From: Komagataeibacter rhaeticus
GTDB taxonomy: Bacteria > Pseudomonadota > Alphaproteobacteria > Acetobacterales > Acetobacteraceae
Reading direction: 5' to 3'
DNA: 64,000 nucleotides
NCBI RefSeq assembly: GCF_003207855.1
Contig: NZ_NKTZ01000003.1
Span: forward strand, 284,827 to 348,826
A program made the translations under genes and the position numbers. The number at the start of each line of letters is the position of its first letter. Positions within the stretch are counted from its first letter, which is position 1. The notes below the pieces were generated by a model. The model made no database searches. It worked only from the letters and a program-made list of their open reading frames with translations, and was not told the origin of the DNA. Positions 18,554 through 26,577 of the stretch are shown in pieces.

Positions 18554-19262
18554 CGGATTACTGCCCCTGTTCGGCTGCGGTCAGGGCCGCAACCTGTGCC
18601 CGGCAGGATGTCCGCCGGCTGTTCTAGTAATTGCCGCCCCACATGCCAGGCATCGGGGCATGGATGTTACATCGACCGATGCGGCACATTCGCATGGCTG
18701 GCAGGCACATGGCAGATCCCCCTGATCGGTATGACGCCACGACATGAGGCGCTGGAGCCGGATCATACATGCCGGGCGGGGACGGTCAACATATTATCTT
18801 TATGATAAGTGTTATTTTTTATATAACATTTTTTATGTTGTTATGCCCGCAGGATGCCACCCGTCAATTGCCAGTCCGAAAATTATATATTTATATACAA
18901 TATGTTAATTAAATTTCTGGGCCAGACCGGGCCGCTCTTCACCTGTTTTATCTGAAAGCGCCCATCCTACAGGGGCTTCCCGTCATTCAGGGGCGCAAGG
19001 ACGCTGGCACCGGTTAAATCCTTTATTTTTTGTTATATATTTTTATAACATTTTCATTCGAATAATTTGAGAATATGCGCTAGATTAATCACGTTACATA
19101 ACAGGGTAAACCCATGCTGTCCTGTAGAATGACCTCTCCGCTCCCGCATGCATGCGACAGGCATGGCGCGGGCCATGGCTTTTTTATGCAGTGACCGTTT
19201 TTCACACCCGGCTACAGGCACCACGAATCCCGTAGCCATCGTGTTTCAGGAGAAATCCCGCA
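18554..19262. other. AT-rich intergenic region upstream of the sulfur-region genes
   Basis: A 709 bp stretch with no convincing gene. The part from about 18785 to 19110 is strikingly AT-rich compared with the surroundings and holds two related inverted repeats, TGTTAT-n-ATAACA (18810-18828) and TGTTATA-n-TATAACA (19031-19050). It is the probable promoter region of the peroxiredoxin-like gene. Confidence 0.55.
19031..19050. promoter_or_regulatory. Inverted repeat TGTTATA-N6-TATAACA, candidate regulator site
   Basis: Perfect 7-base arms with a 6-base spacer, about 210 bp upstream of the peroxiredoxin-like gene. A shorter relative lies at 18810-18828. The paired sites suggest an operator, possibly for a LysR-type sulfur regulator such as CysB/Cbl. 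That assignment is inference; AT-rich DNA also makes such repeats by chance. Confidence 0.35.
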
Positions 19263-19787
19263 ATGGCCCTTTTTCCCGGCTGGCAGGCCCCGGATTTCAT
19301 GATTGCCACCCCGACAGGCCCCATCAGCTTCCATGCATGGCATCGGGGCAGCTGGCGGATCGTACTGACCCATCCGGGGGATTACACCACCCACAGCCTG
19401 CGCCTGGCCCTGCCGCAGATACACGGCAGCGGAACAGGGCTCCACCTGCTGGGCCTGTCCCCCTTCCCGCTGCCGGAACCGGAAACGGGAATTGTGCCCT
19501 ATCCCGGCATGCCGTCGCTGAGCGGGCCGGGGGCTGCTGTCACCATAATACAGGATGACACGGGCCATGTCAGAACGCTGTGGCGGGGTACTGCCGTGGA
19601 TGCAGGGCCGGAAGACGCCATGACGGACGCGCATGCGGTCTTTATCGTGGACCCGGTCAATACAATCCGCAGCACGATCATCTATCCCGTTGCCGCCACC
19701 GGGCGGGATTTTGATGAAATCCTGCGCGTCCTAAGCGCACTGGATACGGGTCACCCCACGCTGGACCAAGCCCGCCGCGCGGCATGA
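19263..19787 (+). CDS. Peroxiredoxin-like protein (1-Cys Prx6/LsfA type) lacking the catalytic cysteine
   Basis: A 174-residue protein with the 1-Cys peroxiredoxin layout. The N terminus is PGWQAPDF. The active-site segment WRIVLTHPGDYTTHS corresponds to the family's W-x-LF-SHPADFTPVC. The late segment VFIVDPVNTIRSTIIYP...GRDFDEILRVL matches the Prx6 dimer region. The peroxidatic Cys is replaced by Ser, and the whole protein contains no Cys, so ordinary peroxidase chemistry is impossible. LsfA, the Pseudomonas relative, belongs to the sulfate-starvation response, which fits the nearby sulfur operon. A Shine-Dalgarno sequence (CAGGAG) precedes the ATG. The stop overlaps the start of the next gene (ATGA), implying coupled translation. 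Confidence 0.75.
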   Translation: MALFPGWQAPDFMIATPTGPISFHAWHRGSWRIVLTHPGDYTTHSLRLALPQIHGSGTGLHLLGLSPFPLPEPETGIVPYPGMPSLSGPGAAVTIIQDDTGHVRTLWRGTAVDAGPEDAMTDAHAVFIVDPVNTIRSTIIYPVAATGRDFDEILRVLSALDTGHPTLDQARRAA

Positions 19788-20551
19788 CGCCCGCTCATCT
19801 CCACCTGCCCGATAGCGGAAACAGGACAATGCCTTTCCCTTCTGCCCCCATGGCCCCTTACCCGCATGCCGGTGACCTGCCCTGCCATGCGCCCTTCCGC
19901 CCGGTGGCGGTACCACCCGACTGCGCGCGGGCGGTCAGGCGGCTGGTGCATGCGCTGGCGGGGTTTGACGTGCTGATCGTGCCGGGGCTGGATGGCTCCC
20001 TGCCCCACCACTGGCAGTCACGCTGGACCCATATCCTGCGCCAGAACGGGATTGGCGTACACCGCGTAAGGCAACGGGACTGGGCGCGGCCAACCTACCG
20101 GATGTGGACGCAGACCCTGCGGCGCACGCTTGGACAGGCCCGCGACCGGCCTGTCATCATAGTGGCGCACAGCCTTGGTGCGGCACTGAGTGTTCGCATG
20201 GCTGCGGCGCGGGAACTGGAAAATGTGGCCGGGGCCTTTCTGGTCGCCCTGGCGGATGTCGCCCCCTATAGGGGAGCGGACAGGCACCGCGTGGCCGAAT
20301 TCGCAGCGCTGCCCACAGGCAGGCTGCCCATTCCCGCCATGATGGTGGCAGGTCATGATGATGCATGGCTGTCCCTGCCACGGGCACGCAGCCTGAGCCA
20401 TGCATGGGGCGCCACACTGCGCGACGCGGGCAGGGTCGGGCATATCGGCAACCAGTCCGCCATCGGGCCGTGGCCGGACGGGATGGACATGCTGGCCGAT
20501 TTTGCAACCAGCCTGCCTGCGGACCATGAAGACAGTCTGGAGACGGTCTGA
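19784..20551 (+). CDS. RBBP9/YdeN-family serine hydrolase (alpha/beta fold)
   Basis: A 255-residue protein. Residues from about 60 match the RBBP9/YdeN family: VLIVPGLDGSLPHHWQSRW, the nucleophile elbow VAHSLG (Ser nucleophile), and a late GHDDAW / GHIG region supplying the acid and His. The N-terminal 55 residues are Pro-rich and probably not part of the fold; a later start (for example the ATG encoding MPFPSAP) is possible. Its start overlaps the peroxiredoxin-like stop by ATGA. Members of this family often sit beside sulfonate-use genes (recalled), but the substrate is unknown. It converges on the eight-gene sulfur operon. Confidence 0.75.
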   Translation: MTPAHLHLPDSGNRTMPFPSAPMAPYPHAGDLPCHAPFRPVAVPPDCARAVRRLVHALAGFDVLIVPGLDGSLPHHWQSRWTHILRQNGIGVHRVRQRDWARPTYRMWTQTLRRTLGQARDRPVIIVAHSLGAALSVRMAAARELENVAGAFLVALADVAPYRGADRHRVAEFAALPTGRLPIPAMMVAGHDDAWLSLPRARSLSHAWGATLRDAGRVGHIGNQSAIGPWPDGMDMLADFATSLPADHEDSLETV

Positions 20552-20587
20552 AAAAACAGATCACTGCTGAAAAAAGGTTTCCTGCCT

Positions 20588-20639
20588 GTCGCCTTTCCTG
20601 AACAGGGGCGACATGTCCGGAAGTTTTAAAAAAACTTCC
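20588..20639 (+). terminator. Tandem hairpins downstream of the hydrolase gene
   Basis: Two inverted repeats. GTCGCC...GGCGAC (20588-20612) has an inner CCTG/CAGG extension. GGAAGTTTT-AAA-AAAACTTCC (20619-20639) has 9-base arms. They probably end the peroxiredoxin-hydrolase transcript. The arrangement resembles the hairpin array at 51872-51925, suggesting a shared dispersed repeat. Confidence 0.5.
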
Positions 20640-20692
20640 CCTGCAATATTTACCCTCTACCGGATGAATACCTGAAGATGGTTTCATGGAAC

Positions 20693-20736
20693 GCGGCCTG
20701 TTCCCCGCTGCCCCGTTGCGGCGGGGAACAGGCCGC
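20693..20736. terminator. 16-bp palindromic hairpin at the end of the sulfur operon
   Basis: A perfect 16-base stem (20693-20708 with 20721-20736) around a 12-base loop, directly after the stop of the last sulfur-operon gene and between convergent transcripts. No T-run flanks it on either strand, so it may protect mRNA ends or pause transcription rather than act as a classic intrinsic terminator. Confidence 0.6.
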
Positions 20737-20739
20737 CAT

Positions 20740-22125
20740 TCATGCCGGCAGGGGAGCACCCGCAGGCTGCACGCGCAGCCCGTCGGCCACATGCGTGCCA
20801 TCCAGCAGATCGCCCCCACCGAACAGTTTATGGCGCAGGGTGCCGGAACGGTAGGCGGTCTTGTACCGCCCGCGTCTCTGCAGTTCGGGAATGATGAGGT
20901 TCACGATATCCTCAAATGTTTCCGGCGCCACGGCATAGGCAAGGTTGAAGCCGTCCACGCCGGTTTCCGCCATCCAGGCTTCCATCTGGTCCGCAATTTC
21001 GGTCGGGCTGCCGACAATCGTCACACCCATGCCGCCAATCGCGGCATGACGGGCCAGTTCCCCCACGCTCCAGACCCTGTCCGGGTTCTGGATGGTCAGG
21101 GATTCGATGGCGGAATTGATGGCATCATTTCTGACATGCCGCACCGGCTCATCGGGCGAATATTGTGAAAAATCGATCCCGGTCCAGCCTGACAGCAGGG
21201 TCAGGGCCCCCTCAAGGCTTATATACCGCCGGTAGTCTTCGTATTTGGCCCAGGCTTCCGCCCGCGTGGGGGCGGTTATGATGGTCAGCAGCGAAAAGAC
21301 AAGCGGCGCATGCGGCGCACGGCCCTGCGCGCGGGCCTGCGCACGGATACCGGCAACCGTCTTTGCCACGCTGGCGCGTGAGGGACCGGCAATGAATACG
21401 CATTCGGCATGCCGGGCCGCGAATTTCTGGCCTCGTGGTGATGCCCCGGCCTGAAACAGCACCGGCGTACGCTGGGGCGATGGCTCGGACAGGTGAATGG
21501 CATCAAGCGTGAAATACTGCCCTTCGTGCCGGATGGGGTGCACCCGTGACGGATCGGTAAAGACGCCGCTGCCGCGGTCACGCCGCACGGCATCACGTTC
21601 CCAGCTTCCCTCCCACAGCGCATAGACGACCTGCATGTATTCATCGGCGATATCGTAACGCGTATCATGGCCGGACTGCCGCGCCCGGCCCGTGCCCTTC
21701 GCCGCACTGTTCAGGTAGCCGGTCACGATGTTCCATCCGATGCGCCCCTGCGTCAGATGGTCCAGCGTGGACATGCGCCGGGCAAAGGGGTACGGGTGCT
21801 CGTAGGAAAGTGTTGCCGTAAGCCCGAAGCCAAGATGACGCGTAACCGCCGCCATGGCGGATATGAGCATGGCGGGATCATTGACCGGCACCTGTGCCGC
21901 ATTGCGCAGGGCGGCATCGGGGCTGCCACCGTACACATCATACACCCCCAGCACATCAGCCAGGAAAAGACTGTCGAACAGTCCACGTTCCAGCAGTTGT
22001 GCCAGATCCGTCCAGTATTGCAGCGTGTGGTACTGGTCCGAACGGTCACGCGGATGCCGCCACAGGCCGCTGGCCTGATGGGAGACGCAGTTCATGTCAA
22101 ACGCGTTAAGACGGATTTCTTTCAT
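20740..22125 (-). CDS. FMN-dependent monooxygenase, NtaA/SnaA/DszA family (second copy)
   Basis: A 461-residue luciferase-like monooxygenase of the class C flavin-dependent group. It opens with IRLNAFDMNCVSHQASGLWRH. It carries the barrel segments LFLADVLGVYDVYGG and GRIGWNIVTGYLNSAA, and DEYMQVVYALWEGSW, all typical of NtaA/SnaA/DszA proteins. These enzymes use FMNH2 from a partner reductase to oxidise compounds such as nitrilotriacetate, dibenzothiophene sulfone or other organosulfur molecules. The substrate here is unknown. It is the last gene of the operon, 29 bp after the TonB receptor gene. It is about 15 residues shorter than the relative at 29194-30624 and clearly divergent from it, so the two are probably specialised for different substrates. 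Confidence 0.87.
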   Translation of the reverse strand: MKEIRLNAFDMNCVSHQASGLWRHPRDRSDQYHTLQYWTDLAQLLERGLFDSLFLADVLGVYDVYGGSPDAALRNAAQVPVNDPAMLISAMAAVTRHLGFGLTATLSYEHPYPFARRMSTLDHLTQGRIGWNIVTGYLNSAAKGTGRARQSGHDTRYDIADEYMQVVYALWEGSWERDAVRRDRGSGVFTDPSRVHPIRHEGQYFTLDAIHLSEPSPQRTPVLFQAGASPRGQKFAARHAECVFIAGPSRASVAKTVAGIRAQARAQGRAPHAPLVFSLLTIITAPTRAEAWAKYEDYRRYISLEGALTLLSGWTGIDFSQYSPDEPVRHVRNDAINSAIESLTIQNPDRVWSVGELARHAAIGGMGVTIVGSPTEIADQMEAWMAETGVDGFNLAYAVAPETFEDIVNLIIPELQRRGRYKTAYRSGTLRHKLFGGGDLLDGTHVADGLRVQPAGAPLPA

Positions 22126-22154
22126 GTATCCTGTCCTCCTGCTTCCCGTTGCAC

Positions 22155-24449
22155 TCAGTTGAAACCGATGGAAGCGCCAACAAACACGCCAAACCCATCA
22201 CCCGGCTGCATGACCGAAAGCTGCTTGCCCGCCGCCTGGTAGCCCGGCACCACGATTGACGCATAATGCGTGTTGGCAAGGTTGTTGAAGCTTATGAAGA
22301 CTTCACGATGCTTGTGCGGCCAGGAATAGCCGATATTGGCGTTATAGAGATGATAGGACGGTGCGAAATACGTCATGTCATACGATGCCCCCACCTTGGA
22401 CGAGACCTGGGTGCTGAAACCGGCATAGAACCCGTTGCGCATGTCCAGGTGCACTTCTCCCTGATAGAAATGCTCGGGTATGCCCGGCAGGTGGTTGTTG
22501 CCAAATACGGAATCATGCCTGTAGCGGAAGTCCTGGTAAGTATAGGCCTGCCGCAGCGACAGTGTATTGCCCGCCCATTTCAGCAGTTCCGTCTCCAGCG
22601 AGACTTCAACCCCCTGATGCGTGGTGGGGGAGGCATTGCCGTAAATGGACGTGCCAGCCGCAAGCGATGCAGGGGTTGTAACCGTCAGCAGTTCATTATG
22701 AACGGAGGAGTGATAGTAGGTCAGGCTCCATTTATTATGGAAGTAATGGCCCGTCGTACCAATCTCGAACGTGGTGGCGGTCTGGTTGCGCAGGCGGCCT
22801 GAAGTCGCGTTCTCACCCGCTGCCGCCTGAAGCGGATAGGACGCAGCACTGTAGTAATTGCCCGCATAGTTGTAATTCCAGTCATTGGGTGGCTGGATGC
22901 TGCGGCTGACATTGCCGTAAATCTCGACATGGCTGTCAGGCTTGTAGCGAAACCCGCCACGCGGGATGAAATTGACGGAAGACGTATGCATGTCGCTGCG
23001 GTTGGGATAGGTGACATCGGACGTGCGCTTGATGAACGCAAGCGCCCCCGCCGCCGTAAGCCACAGGTTATGCGCCACTTCGGTATTGTTGCGCAGATGG
23101 AAATAGTTTTCCGTCCCGCCATACTTCACGTTACGCAGCAGCGTGCCGTCGGGCACCCCGCCAAACACGCTACTGACACGGATGCGGTTGCGCTGCCAGG
23201 CATCGATGTCGCTATAGCTCAGGATCCCGACCTGGGTGTCGCTGCCGTGGCCGGCCAGCACATCATGGCGGTCGTAATTGAGCACGCCCGCAATCGTCTT
23301 GTACCCCCATATCTGCGATGATGCGGTATTCTGGATATCAATCGGCGCATCCTGATAGTTGCCGCCTATCTCTATCTTGGATTTATCATCAATACGGATG
23401 GTGGTCATGGAGCCGTAATACTTGGTGCCCGGCTGGATACGGTGCGCGCCCCATGCATAATAGGGCGACTGCGCCTGCTTGGGATCGGACAGGATCTGGT
23501 CGCGTGTCAGGTAGCCGGGATAGCCATTATCCGTCTGCCTGTAGCGAAAGAAGGCACGGGTGGACACGCGATCATTGAAGCGGTAGCCAAAATTCGCGTT
23601 CAGCCCGAAGCTGGTGGCCTTGGTATTGTCCTGATAGCCGCCACGGTAGGAATTGGTGGCACTCAGGTAATAGTCAAACTTGCCATACACACCACCGGAA
23701 CTGAGCTGTTCCTTTACATAGCCAAAGCTGCCTGCCTCGACGCGCGCCTGGTAGCGTTGCGCGTCATATCCGGTCTGGCTGACATAGTTGATCGCGCCGC
23801 CAAGCTGCATGCCGCCATAATCGAACGCATTCGCGCCGCGCAGTACCTCGGTATAACGCAGGCCAAGGGGTTCAAACAGTTCATAGGGCGTGCCGGCAGG
23901 TGTTGTGACCGGCAGGCCATCAAACATCATGAGCATGCCGGAGCGGAAATAATTGGTGCCGGTGGCAATTCCCGACCCACGCACGGACAGGCGGATCCCG
24001 TCACCCCCGCCCGATGACTGGGCAAATACGCCGGGCTGGAAGGACAGGGCATCCGCACTGGTAAAATTACGGCCCTTTAGCACCTTCTGCGCATCAATCA
24101 CGCTGGTGGCACCCGGAATGGATGCCAGACGCGCCTCCGCCCGTGCCGCGGGCGACAGGCGGCGGCGGGAGACGGAAATGACTTCGGGCCGGGAAGCGGC
24201 GGCAACACTGCCAGCGGCCGCCGGGCGGGCCGGGTGCCCATGCTGGGCGGCGGGGGCGCCATGCCGCGCGGTCTGGGCGGACACCGTGTCCGCCGCGAAT
24301 GCAGCGGGGGCAAGCCCCATAAGGTAGGAACCGACAACAAGCGTTGTGCGGTACGAGAGAAGACGGGGGCGAAAGGCAGACCTGTCAGACAGGCGGTGTC
24401 GGGCTATCCGTGCCATTGGGCGTAATTCCATGGGTATATGCATTTTCAT
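22155..24449 (-). CDS. TonB-dependent outer-membrane receptor in the sulfur operon
   Basis: A 764-residue receptor. The N terminus has an extended signal region with hydrophobic core TTLVVGSYLMGLAPAAFA ending near residue 53, then a Pro/Ala-rich linker. The plug domain (about 105-215) carries SADALSFQPGVFAQ and RGANAFDYGGMQLGGAINY. The rest is a beta-barrel with alternating aromatic residues, ending in FGVFVGASIGFN with a C-terminal aromatic-containing strand. The protein contains no Cys. Similar receptors inside sulfonate-use operons import organosulfur compounds such as sulfate esters (family knowledge; ligand inferred). It lies 88 bp after the flavin reductase gene and 29 bp before the second NtaA-like gene, with all on the same strand. 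Confidence 0.88.
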   Translation of the reverse strand: MKMHIPMELRPMARIARHRLSDRSAFRPRLLSYRTTLVVGSYLMGLAPAAFAADTVSAQTARHGAPAAQHGHPARPAAAGSVAAASRPEVISVSRRRLSPAARAEARLASIPGATSVIDAQKVLKGRNFTSADALSFQPGVFAQSSGGGDGIRLSVRGSGIATGTNYFRSGMLMMFDGLPVTTPAGTPYELFEPLGLRYTEVLRGANAFDYGGMQLGGAINYVSQTGYDAQRYQARVEAGSFGYVKEQLSSGGVYGKFDYYLSATNSYRGGYQDNTKATSFGLNANFGYRFNDRVSTRAFFRYRQTDNGYPGYLTRDQILSDPKQAQSPYYAWGAHRIQPGTKYYGSMTTIRIDDKSKIEIGGNYQDAPIDIQNTASSQIWGYKTIAGVLNYDRHDVLAGHGSDTQVGILSYSDIDAWQRNRIRVSSVFGGVPDGTLLRNVKYGGTENYFHLRNNTEVAHNLWLTAAGALAFIKRTSDVTYPNRSDMHTSSVNFIPRGGFRYKPDSHVEIYGNVSRSIQPPNDWNYNYAGNYYSAASYPLQAAAGENATSGRLRNQTATTFEIGTTGHYFHNKWSLTYYHSSVHNELLTVTTPASLAAGTSIYGNASPTTHQGVEVSLETELLKWAGNTLSLRQAYTYQDFRYRHDSVFGNNHLPGIPEHFYQGEVHLDMRNGFYAGFSTQVSSKVGASYDMTYFAPSYHLYNANIGYSWPHKHREVFISFNNLANTHYASIVVPGYQAAGKQLSVMQPGDGFGVFVGASIGFN

Positions 24450-24537
24450 GATTATTTATTGTGTATTTCCGGTTCATTTACTGGACTCCTAGCGTGTACA
24501 CATCGGTTTTTTATCCTTGGGAAAATACTCGACGATC

Positions 24538-25077
24538 TTATTTCGGAACGGCACGGCCGTACTGCCTGTTGAACCAGACAAGTCCGGGCCGGCCCCCTTC
24601 CCCGCCCATGACAATATCCACCACATGGGCAATGACGACCGTATGGGTGCCCACATCGCGGATTTCACGGATGCGGCAGTCAAAACTGGCCAGCGCGTCA
24701 TCCAGCACGGGGGCCCCGGTCAGACCTGCGTGCCACCGGGCCGCCGCAAAACGCTCGTTCATGGACCGTGAACGGCTGCTGAAGATGTCCGACAGGTCAT
24801 GCTGGCCGTCATGCAGGACATTGATGGCCAGCACCCCATGCTCGAGAATGTAGGGATGGGCGCCCGTGCCGCGGTTGATGCAGACCAGCACGGTTGGCGG
24901 CGTATCCGATACGCTACACACGGCCGAGGCGGTAAAGCCATGCGGGCCATGTGGTCCGTCGGTGGTGACAACCGTAACCGCGCTGGCCAGTGCCGCCATG
25001 CCGTTGCGGAACGTCTCGACAGAGACCGCCGTCTCGTCCACCAGCCTGTAACCGGACGGTGCAATCATGTTGTTCAT
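24538..25077 (-). CDS. Flavin reductase (DIM6/NtaB/HpaC family)
   Basis: A 179-residue flavin reductase domain protein with MAALASAVTVVTTDG at its start, GFTASAVCSVSDTPPTVLVCIN in its middle (the usual FMN-binding stretch) and a conserved GTHTVVIAHVVDI near the end. Such proteins use NAD(P)H to make free FMNH2 for two-component monooxygenases. It is the only classical reductase in the operon and probably supplies all the neighbouring monooxygenases. It lies 6 bp after the MFS gene. Confidence 0.88.
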   Translation of the reverse strand: MNNMIAPSGYRLVDETAVSVETFRNGMAALASAVTVVTTDGPHGPHGFTASAVCSVSDTPPTVLVCINRGTGAHPYILEHGVLAINVLHDGQHDLSDIFSSRSRSMNERFAAARWHAGLTGAPVLDDALASFDCRIREIRDVGTHTVVIAHVVDIVMGGEGGRPGLVWFNRQYGRAVPK

Positions 25078-25083
25078 TATTGA

Positions 25084-26577
25084 TCAGTTCCCGATATCAG
25101 AGGAAAACAGCAGTTCCGGGTCCGCCGGAACGGTGTCGTGCTGCGTGGCCCGGACGGGCTGCCGCAGGGCGGGGTCCATGTCCGGGTCGTAGCCGAACAC
25201 GTCCCAGCGCGAGAGGCAGGTGATCACCACCCCTGCCAGCGGCGCCAGCAGTACCAGCCAGAACAGGGCCGGCCCCATCTGCGCGTTCATCCACGGAAAG
25301 GACAGCAGCACCAGCGTCCCCCCGATGCCCGACACCAGTCGCGCAACCCCTATGCCCATGCCGCGCAGTTCGGTGGGATAGCTCAGCGTGGGATAGACCA
25401 TAAGCTGGCACCCCGGCCCGAACCCCTGCGCGAACAGGAAGGCGGCAAACCCGGCCAGTGCCGCGACAACGCCCACCGTGCCATGCGGCACGCCGGTCAC
25501 GGCCAGCAGCCCCACCCCTGCGACCTGCATGATGTAACCCGCCAGGATGATGGGCCGCGAGCGCACGCTGCGCGCAAGCCTGACCCCCAGCAGCCCGCCC
25601 GGAAAGGCCACGGCAAGGTTGAGCAGGATGGAAATCACCACCACCTGCACCGCACTGGCATGCATGATGGAAACCAGCAGGGTGGGCAGGCCGAAGATGA
25701 TGATGTTGTAGGACATGGCGCTGATCAGCGTCATGCTGCATACCAGCAGCCCGCGCCCCAGCAGCGGCTTTCGTACCAGCCGCCACGGGTCCGCCTGCAC
25801 CACAACCGGCGCCCGGCCCCGCGCGGGCTGGACAATCGGGTCAACCCCGTAGGAGCGGCGCAGGATATCCGCCGCCCGCGCCAGGTCACCCCGGCGGGCG
25901 ATCCATACGGGGGATTCACTCATGTAACGCCCGCGCACCAGAATGATGGCCAGCGCCGGAACCGCGCCAAACGCCAGCGAGGCCCGCCACAGCCAGTCCG
26001 GATGGGTGGCCGGCAGCACATGCGACAGCACGAACACGATGACAAAGCAGGCGGATGACGCGGCATACCATGTCGGGCACCATGCCGCCGCATGCGCCGC
26101 CTTGCTGCCACGTCCCTCCAGCCGCGAGAATTCCGACAGGAAGGCCATGGCCACCGGCAGGTCCATGCCCACGCCAAAACCCATGGCGAAGCGGGCGGCA
26201 ATCAGGATACCGGCGGTGGGCGCCAGCCCCGCCACCAGGGCCGCGATGACAAAGCACACCATGTCGGCCATGAAGACGGCATAGCGGCCAATACGGTCCG
26301 TCAGCCACCCGCCTGCCAGGCTGCCCGCGATGGTCCCGGCATTCAGCGCCGCCGCCACCAGACCCGTCTGGAACGCGGACAGACCGAAATGGGCCTGCAC
26401 ATCCGTAATGCCCCATGACAGGGTGGTCAGGTCATACGCATCCAGAAACACACCCCCCAGCGCAAGCGCCACGACCATGCGCGCATGGCTTCCCGCTGCG
26501 GGACCGGCGTTGATAAGGGCGGAAATGTCATCCGCATCGCGCACGACGGGACGCGCGGTGGAAAACTGTGCTGTCAT
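25084..26577 (-). CDS. MFS transporter in the sulfur operon
   Basis: A 497-residue, 12-helix major facilitator protein. It has a 35-residue N-terminal tail, the motif GGWLTDRIGRY after helix 2 (MFS motif A), and FAMGFGVGMDLPVAMAFLSEFSR in helices 4-5. It resembles the metabolite:H+ and sugar-porter groups that carry organic acids. In this operon it takes the place usually held by an SsuABC transporter and probably moves an organosulfur anion across the inner membrane (inference). Its start overlaps the upstream gene's stop (ATGA). Codon and base use match the rest of the operon. Confidence 0.87.
   Translation of the reverse strand: MTAQFSTARPVVRDADDISALINAGPAAGSHARMVVALALGGVFLDAYDLTTLSWGITDVQAHFGLSAFQTGLVAAALNAGTIAGSLAGGWLTDRIGRYAVFMADMVCFVIAALVAGLAPTAGILIAARFAMGFGVGMDLPVAMAFLSEFSRLEGRGSKAAHAAAWCPTWYAASSACFVIVFVLSHVLPATHPDWLWRASLAFGAVPALAIILVRGRYMSESPVWIARRGDLARAADILRRSYGVDPIVQPARGRAPVVVQADPWRLVRKPLLGRGLLVCSMTLISAMSYNIIIFGLPTLLVSIMHASAVQVVVISILLNLAVAFPGGLLGVRLARSVRSRPIILAGYIMQVAGVGLLAVTGVPHGTVGVVAALAGFAAFLFAQGFGPGCQLMVYPTLSYPTELRGMGIGVARLVSGIGGTLVLLSFPWMNAQMGPALFWLVLLAPLAGVVITCLSRWDVFGYDPDMDPALRQPVRATQHDTVPADPELLFSSDIGN

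Noticed and set aside
18581..18766. A short minus-strand frame in the 18.6-19.2 kb gap
   Set aside because: Only 61 codons, no ribosome-binding site and Cys/Arg/His-rich composition; not convincing as a gene.
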